A stretch of 54,335 nt of DNA from Akkermansia muciniphila (lineage in GTDB: Bacteria > Verrucomicrobiota > Verrucomicrobiia > Verrucomicrobiales > Akkermansiaceae), in assembly GCA_945883695.1 (NCBI GenBank), contig CAMCYK010000009.1:1-54335 (forward strand). Direction: 5' to 3'. The first letter of the stretch is position 1; the number at the start of each line of letters is the position of its first letter. Shown here piece by piece: positions 49,913-54,335 of the stretch. A program made the translations under genes and the position numbers. The notes below the pieces were generated by a model. It was given only the letters and a program-made list of their open reading frames with translations. It made no database searches and was not told the DNA's origin.

Positions 49913-49971
49913 GCCGGTCTTCAGACCGGCCCGGGATGCTTTGACCGCCAGCGCAAGCGATCGACTTGCGC
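49913..49971. repeat. Two intergenic hairpins
   Basis: GCCGGTCT/AGACCGGC (49913-49920 and 49923-49930, two-base loop) is enclosed by CCCGGG-type flanks, and GCGCAAG/CTTGCGC (49951-49957 and 49965-49971) encloses the palindromic loop CGATCGA. Neither is followed by a T-run. They lie between divergent genes and look like REP-type elements, distinct in sequence from the one at 2339. Confidence 0.6.
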
Positions 49972-50041
49972 GAAAACCAGAGCCGTCGATGGCACCCGAA
50001 GCATTTTGCCTTTCCGAAGAAACAGGCTATCCTCCCGGCCG

Positions 50042-53000
50042 ATGTTCCGGCAATTCATCCTCGCCCTGGCCCTGCTGGCCACCGCCCAGGCCCAGACGGT
50101 GACCCACCGCTGGAGCTTCAATGCCACCGGCCCGGCCACCCACGGCACGGTCATCCCGGATCTCATCGCCGCCGCCCCGGGCACCATCGTCGGCACCGGT
50201 GCCGCCCGCGACGGCAGCGTCCTGACCCTGCCCGGCAGCGGCACCGGCAACGCCTCCGCCGCCACCATTTCCGCCTATTTCGACCTGCCGAACGGGATCG
50301 TCTCGTCCAAAACCGACCTCACCCTGGAAATCTGGGCCACCGTCCACTCGGCCAGAAACTGGCAGCGGCTGTTCGACTTCGGCCGGATGAACACCGCGGG
50401 CAGCGGCGAGGTCACCAACAGCGCCGCCGCCCCGGGCGCGGGCACGGCGGCGAGCGACAACCTGATGCTGTCGGTCTCCCGCGACAACAGCCTGGCCAAC
50501 CAGCGGCTCGCCGCCCGCCTCAACGGCGCCGCCGAGTTCGGCAGCAACACCAGCCTGCCGATCACCGCCGGCACCCTCTACCACTTCGTCACCACCTTCC
50601 GCGCCGGCCTCGGCGCGAATCCCGCCACCGGCGGCCGCCTCACCTGGTACCGCAACGGCACCCAGGTCGGTTTCACGGACACCAATTTCCGCCTCGACCA
50701 GCTCGAGGACGTCAACAACTGGCTCGGCCGCTCCCAATACACCGGCGACAGCAACGCCCACATCAGCTACCACGAGGTGCGGCTTTACGACCAGGCGCTC
50801 GGCACCGCGCAAATCACCGCCAACAGCACCGCCGGCCCCGACGCGTCCTTCCCCGCGCCCACCACCACCGCCGATGCGGTGACGATGCTCCATGGCCACA
50901 AGGCCCGACTCCGGGTGCTCGCCAACGATTCCGGCGAGATCGTGCCCGCCACGCTGTCGATCGACCAGGCACCCGCGTCCGGCACGGCCACGGTCAGCCC
51001 GGACGGCTCCATTCTTTACCGCCATCTCAGCGGCAGCCCGGCATCCGATTCCTTCGTCTATCGCGTCGCCAACAGCAGCGGCCAATCGTCCACCGCCACC
51101 GTCACGCTGCTCTTTTCCAACACGCTCAAGATCGCCAACCCGGCCCTCCGGGTCCCCGCCAGCCCACCCGCCGCCGCCTTTTCCGTGCCCACCGCGCTCG
51201 GCACCCTCACCTTCACCCAGCCGGTCTGCCTCGCCACCCCGCCCGGCGAGACGAGGCGGCTCTTCGTCTGCGAAAAGACCGGCGTGATCCGGCTGGTGAA
51301 CGACGTCACCGCCGCCAATCCCGCCTCCGCGGTCTTCCTCAACCTCAAGGCGCTGGTCGACGGGCGGGCCACCGAGGACTTCGTCAACAACTCCGCGCTC
51401 GGCGACGAGTCCGGCCTGCTCGGCCTCGCCTTCCACCCGGATTACGCGACCAACCGCCAGTTCTACCTCTTCTATTCGCTCATCCGCAACGGCACCCGCC
51501 ACCAACGCGTCAGCCGCTTCACCACCCAAGCCGGCAACCCGGACGCCGCCGACACCGGCAGCGAGCTGATCCTCATCGACCAGCTCGACCAGGCCGGCAA
51601 CCACAACGGCGGCGACCTTCATTTCGGCCCCGACGGCTACCTCTACATCTCCGTCGGCGACGAAGGCAATGCCAACGACACCCTCCTCAACAGCCAGCTC
51701 GTCAACAGGGACCTCTTCGGCGGAATCCTCCGCATCGACGTCGACAAAAAGCCGGGCAACCCCGCGCCGACCTCCCATCCCGCCATCCCGACCGACGCCG
51801 GCCAGTCCCGCTTCGCCATTCCCGTCGACAACCCCTTCGTCCCGGTCGCCCTCGGCGGCGATTGGAACGGCAGCTACAACGGGACCACCGTCACCGGCAC
51901 CGTCCGCCGCGAATTCTGGGCGACCGGACTGCGCAATCCCTGGCGGATGTCCTTCGACCCGGTGACCGGCCACCTGTGGTGCGCGGACGTCGGTCAAGGC
52001 AGTTGGGAGGAGGTCAACCGGATCACCCGCGGCGGCAACTACGGCTGGGTCTTCCGCGAGGGAAATGCCACCGGCTTCCGGTCGGGCAGCCACCCTCCCA
52101 TCCCCGCGAATTTCGACGCGCTCTACCACGCCCTGCCGGTCCACCAGTACCCGCGCAGCGGCGACTTCGGCGGCTACTCGGTCACCGGCGGCCGGGTCTA
52201 TCGCGGCACCCGCATCGCCGAACTCACCGGCAAATACCTCTGCGCCGACTACGGCAGCGGCAACCTGTGGGCGATGAATCTCGACGGCACCGGGGTCCGC
52301 CGCCTGCTCGGCGAACCCGGCATTTCCGCCTTCGGGGTCGATCCCTCCAACGGCGACCTCCTGCTCGCCGACCTCGGCGACGGGCTGATCCGCCGGCTGA
52401 CCCCCTCCACTCTTGGCGGCACCTACCCGGCCACCCTTTCCGCCACCGGGCTGTTCGCCGACCTGGGCGACCTCTCCCCCTCGCCCGGCCTCGTCCCCTA
52501 CGACGTCAACCTGCCCTTCTGGAGCGACCACGCGATCAAACGCCGCTGGTTCGTCGTGCCCGACGGCAGCTCGCGCTTCACCGCGTCGGACGAAGGCCTG
52601 TGGACCCTGCCCGCCGGCACGATCTGGGTGAAGCACTTCGATATGGAAATGCAGCGTGGCGTGCCGGCCAGCAAGAAGCGGATCGAGACCCGCCTGCTGG
52701 TGAAAAATGCCGGCGGGGCCTACGGTGTCAGCTACCGCTGGAACGAGGCCGGCACCGAGGCCACCCTGGTCGGGGACGGCGGCGCCGACTTCCCGCTCGC
52801 CGTCACCGCCAATGGGACTCCCGCCCCCCAGACCTGGCGCATCCCGAGCCGCGCCGAGTGCATGGTCTGCCACACCCCGCAAGCCGGCCACGCGCTGTCC
52901 TTCAATACCCGCCAGCTCAACCTCGGCGGCTTGATGGGGGGCATCGCCGGCAACCAGCTCGCGACCCTCCACCAGCAGAACTATTTCACCGCCAACCCGG

Positions 53001-53734
53001 GCCCACCGAACCTGCTCCCCCGCCACGCGCGGCCGGACGAATCCGGCGTTTCGATGGAGGCCAAGGTCCGCTCCTACCTCGCCGTCAATTGCGCCTACTG
53101 CCACAAGTCCGGCGGCACCGCGCCCCCGTCGTGGGACGGCCGGGCCGAACTCACGCTCGACCAGACCGGCCTGCTCCTCGGCAACGCGGCGAACAGCGGC
53201 GGCGACCCCTTGAACAAGCTCGTCGTCCCCGCCGACACGACGCGCTCCATCCTCCTTCACCGCGTCGCCGCCACCCAGGGCTTCACCCGCATGCCGCCGC
53301 TTGGCAGCAACGTGACCGACAGCGCCAGCGCCGCGCTGCTCGCCGCCTGGATCAACGGCGAACTCGCCGGCCGCCAGTCCTACGACGCCTGGCGGAGCGC
53401 CCGCTTCGAGCCGGATGCCGATCCCGCCGGCGCTCCCGCTGCGGACCCCGACGGCGACAGCGCCACCAACCACGACGAATTCCTCGCCGGCACCGCTCCG
53501 CTCGACGGGGCCAGCACCTTCCGTCCCGGCATCACGGGCGATCCGCTGAAACTCAGCTTCACCCTGCCCGTGAACCGCTCGTACCGGATCGATACCTCGA
53601 CCACCCTCGGCGCCTGGACCCCCTGGGACATCCCGGGCAACCAAGGCCTCCCGGTGTCCGGCGGCCTCCTCGAGTTCGCCATCCCTCCCACCGATCCCCA
53701 GCGCTTCTTCCGGGTCGAGATCAAAGAGAACTAA
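50042..53734 (+). CDS. Secreted fusion: LamG-like domain, PQQ-type glucose/sorbosone dehydrogenase propeller and dihaem cytochrome region
   Basis: A 1230-residue exported protein. The signal peptide (MFRQFILALALLATAQA) is followed by a LamG/concanavalin-like domain (about 20-270, VTHRWSFNAT to ISYHEVRLYDQALG), an Ig/cadherin-like domain (about 285-365) and a glucose/sorbosone dehydrogenase beta-propeller (about 385-790: SGLLGLAFHPDYATNRQFYL, HNGGDLHFGPDGYLYISVGD, TGLRNPWRMSFDPV). A region with two haem-c sites follows, C940-M-V-C-H and C1017-A-Y-C-H, and a C-terminal calcium-type repeat and beta domain (DPDGDSATNHDEF, then PQRFFRVEI). Relatives oxidise aldoses with PQQ; here electrons could pass to the attached haems. 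Substrate unknown. Start chosen at the signal peptide. Confidence 0.85.
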   Translation: MFRQFILALALLATAQAQTVTHRWSFNATGPATHGTVIPDLIAAAPGTIVGTGAARDGSVLTLPGSGTGNASAATISAYFDLPNGIVSSKTDLTLEIWATVHSARNWQRLFDFGRMNTAGSGEVTNSAAAPGAGTAASDNLMLSVSRDNSLANQRLAARLNGAAEFGSNTSLPITAGTLYHFVTTFRAGLGANPATGGRLTWYRNGTQVGFTDTNFRLDQLEDVNNWLGRSQYTGDSNAHISYHEVRLYDQALGTAQITANSTAGPDASFPAPTTTADAVTMLHGHKARLRVLANDSGEIVPATLSIDQAPASGTATVSPDGSILYRHLSGSPASDSFVYRVANSSGQSSTATVTLLFSNTLKIANPALRVPASPPAAAFSVPTALGTLTFTQPVCLATPPGETRRLFVCEKTGVIRLVNDVTAANPASAVFLNLKALVDGRATEDFVNNSALGDESGLLGLAFHPDYATNRQFYLFYSLIRNGTRHQRVSRFTTQAGNPDAADTGSELILIDQLDQAGNHNGGDLHFGPDGYLYISVGDEGNANDTLLNSQLVNRDLFGGILRIDVDKKPGNPAPTSHPAIPTDAGQSRFAIPVDNPFVPVALGGDWNGSYNGTTVTGTVRREFWATGLRNPWRMSFDPVTGHLWCADVGQGSWEEVNRITRGGNYGWVFREGNATGFRSGSHPPIPANFDALYHALPVHQYPRSGDFGGYSVTGGRVYRGTRIAELTGKYLCADYGSGNLWAMNLDGTGVRRLLGEPGISAFGVDPSNGDLLLADLGDGLIRRLTPSTLGGTYPATLSATGLFADLGDLSPSPGLVPYDVNLPFWSDHAIKRRWFVVPDGSSRFTASDEGLWTLPAGTIWVKHFDMEMQRGVPASKKRIETRLLVKNAGGAYGVSYRWNEAGTEATLVGDGGADFPLAVTANGTPAPQTWRIPSRAECMVCHTPQAGHALSFNTRQLNLGGLMGGIAGNQLATLHQQNYFTANPGPPNLLPRHARPDESGVSMEAKVRSYLAVNCAYCHKSGGTAPPSWDGRAELTLDQTGLLLGNAANSGGDPLNKLVVPADTTRSILLHRVAATQGFTRMPPLGSNVTDSASAALLAAWINGELAGRQSYDAWRSARFEPDADPAGAPAADPDGDSATNHDEFLAGTAPLDGASTFRPGITGDPLKLSFTLPVNRSYRIDTSTTLGAWTPWDIPGNQGLPVSGGLLEFAIPPTDPQRFFRVEIKEN

Positions 53735-53739
53735 CGTGG

Positions 53740-53757
53740 TGCATGCCCCGGCATGCA
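53740..53757. terminator. Small hairpin after the dehydrogenase gene, weak terminator candidate
   Basis: TGCATGC/GCATGCA with a four-base CCCG loop starts six bases after the stop at 53734. No T-run follows, so its role is uncertain. The remaining bases up to 53937 show no gene. Confidence 0.35.
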
Positions 53758-53937
53758 ACAGGATCGCCGATCCATCCTATCCATCCTGGTCCATTTTCTG
53801 GCTGCGGTCCCCGATTGCCCCCTAGCGTGGCACCCCTGCTCCCCGTCCGCATAAAAAATCCGTGCCTCGCCCCGCGCGAGTCGCTTCACTCCCGCGCAAG
53901 GCGGAGCCCTTCCGCCACGTCTTTCCTGCCCGTCACG

Positions 53938-54335
53938 ATGTCCAGCCCCGTCCAACTTCTCCACGCCGACCGCATTCCCGCCACCGGCTGCCTCGTCATC
54001 CCCGGCCGGCTCGGCCTCTCCGAAATCCCGCAGCTCGAAAAACTCTTCGCCGGCCGCAAGATCACCTGGTTCATCGAGGAAAGCGGCAAGCTCGACCCCG
54101 CGATCCAGGCCCACCTCGAGAAATCCGGCTCCGGCGCGGTGTTCGCGGACGACGATGACGCGCCCGCCCTCGGCGAGCAACTCAAGCCGATGCTCGAAAA
54201 CGGCGGCGTGCTGATCTTCGTCCCCGGCCGCTCGGTCGCCCGCAGCGCCATCCCCTGCCACATTCCCGGCAAGACCCTGCGCACCCTCTGCGCCTTCGGC
54301 CTGCCGGTCATCCCGGTCCTCATCGACTATCCCCG
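53938..54335 (+). CDS. Acyltransferase-like protein (possibly PlsC/AMP-ligase fusion), 3' end outside window
   Basis: An open frame from ATG 53938 runs off the right edge without a stop (132 codons visible). It begins MSSPVQLLHADRIPATGCLV, then IPGRLGLSEIPQLEKLFAGR, KITWFIEESGKLDP, LENGGVLIFVPGRSVARSAI and LCAFGLPVIPVLIDYP. The sequence reads like the N-terminal acyltransferase-type half of PVC proteins in which a PlsC-like domain precedes an AMP-binding ligase (2-acyl-glycerophosphoethanolamine acyltransferase/synthetase type), acting in membrane phospholipid metabolism. That family call is from memory of similar wording and is moderate only; the downstream domain is outside the window. The codon use is normal for this genome. 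Confidence 0.6.
   Translation, partial: MSSPVQLLHADRIPATGCLVIPGRLGLSEIPQLEKLFAGRKITWFIEESGKLDPAIQAHLEKSGSGAVFADDDDAPALGEQLKPMLENGGVLIFVPGRSVARSAIPCHIPGKTLRTLCAFGLPVIPVLIDYP

Noticed and set aside
50027-53758. 1243-residue minus-strand open frame opposite the LamG/dehydrogenase gene
   Set aside because: Antisense shadow of a domain-rich plus-strand gene; no recognisable motifs.

Overview
The window is GC-rich chromosomal DNA from what looks like a verrucomicrobial (PVC-group) bacterium, probably close to Luteolibacter or Haloferula. This is inferred from gene content, not from a database search: a PEP-CTERM secreted protein, very large secreted dehydrogenase/cytochrome c fusions (ThuA plus 'membrane-bound dehydrogenase' propeller; LamG plus glucose/sorbosone dehydrogenase), a c-type cytochrome with leucine-rich repeats, a TamB/TamA pair (so a diderm envelope), an IS200-like REP-associated transposase, many palindromic intergenic elements and few clear Shine-Dalgarno sites.

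Layout. 1-1980: 3' end of a GlcF-type Fe-S subunit and a Gfo/Idh/MocA oxidoreductase. 1981-3417: a debris zone with an MbcA/ParS antitoxin remnant, a 160-bp palindromic element, a zinc-ribbon membrane protein and the tail of a low-molecular-weight tyrosine phosphatase. 3418-11748: trypsin-like protease, several uncharacterised proteins, a class A penicillin-binding protein whose transpeptidase motifs are degenerate, a divergent MidA-type methyltransferase and a Tat/lipoprotein. 11845-15830: pdxH, a PEP-CTERM protein, a cytochrome c/LRR membrane protein and a small membrane protein. 15897-17819: an IS200-like transposase gene preceded by a half-kilobase nested repeat array that abuts a truncated tail-fibre-like gene. 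18186-25490: GntP permease, redoxin, DsbD-N-like protein, and a PAS-AraC regulator divergent from the ThuA/dehydrogenase/cytochrome fusion. 25739-29216: an M50 protease with long extensions and a small secreted protein. 29266-35649: a minus-strand run cysS-hemB-CPBP protease-comF-accD-folC. 36021-37124: two small proteins flanking a triple-hairpin repeat. 37256-42614: a type II secretion/type IV pilus module (two GspE/PilB ATPases, GspF, GspG) ending in a terminator. 43009-48482: TamB and TamA. 48539-54335: a formylglutamate-amidohydrolase-like protein, a degenerate retropepsin, a LamG/PQQ-type dehydrogenase/dihaem protein and the start of an acyltransferase-like gene.

Most of the window is housekeeping and envelope biology. 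The most unusual structures are (1) the transposase with its repeat array and the gene truncated at the array edge, (2) a penicillin-binding protein that keeps its glycosyltransferase motifs but has lost the SxxK serine/lysine and the SxN asparagine, and (3) an imperfect 91-bp palindrome lying in frame inside tamA and encoding its whole signal peptide. All functional statements rest on reading motifs by eye.
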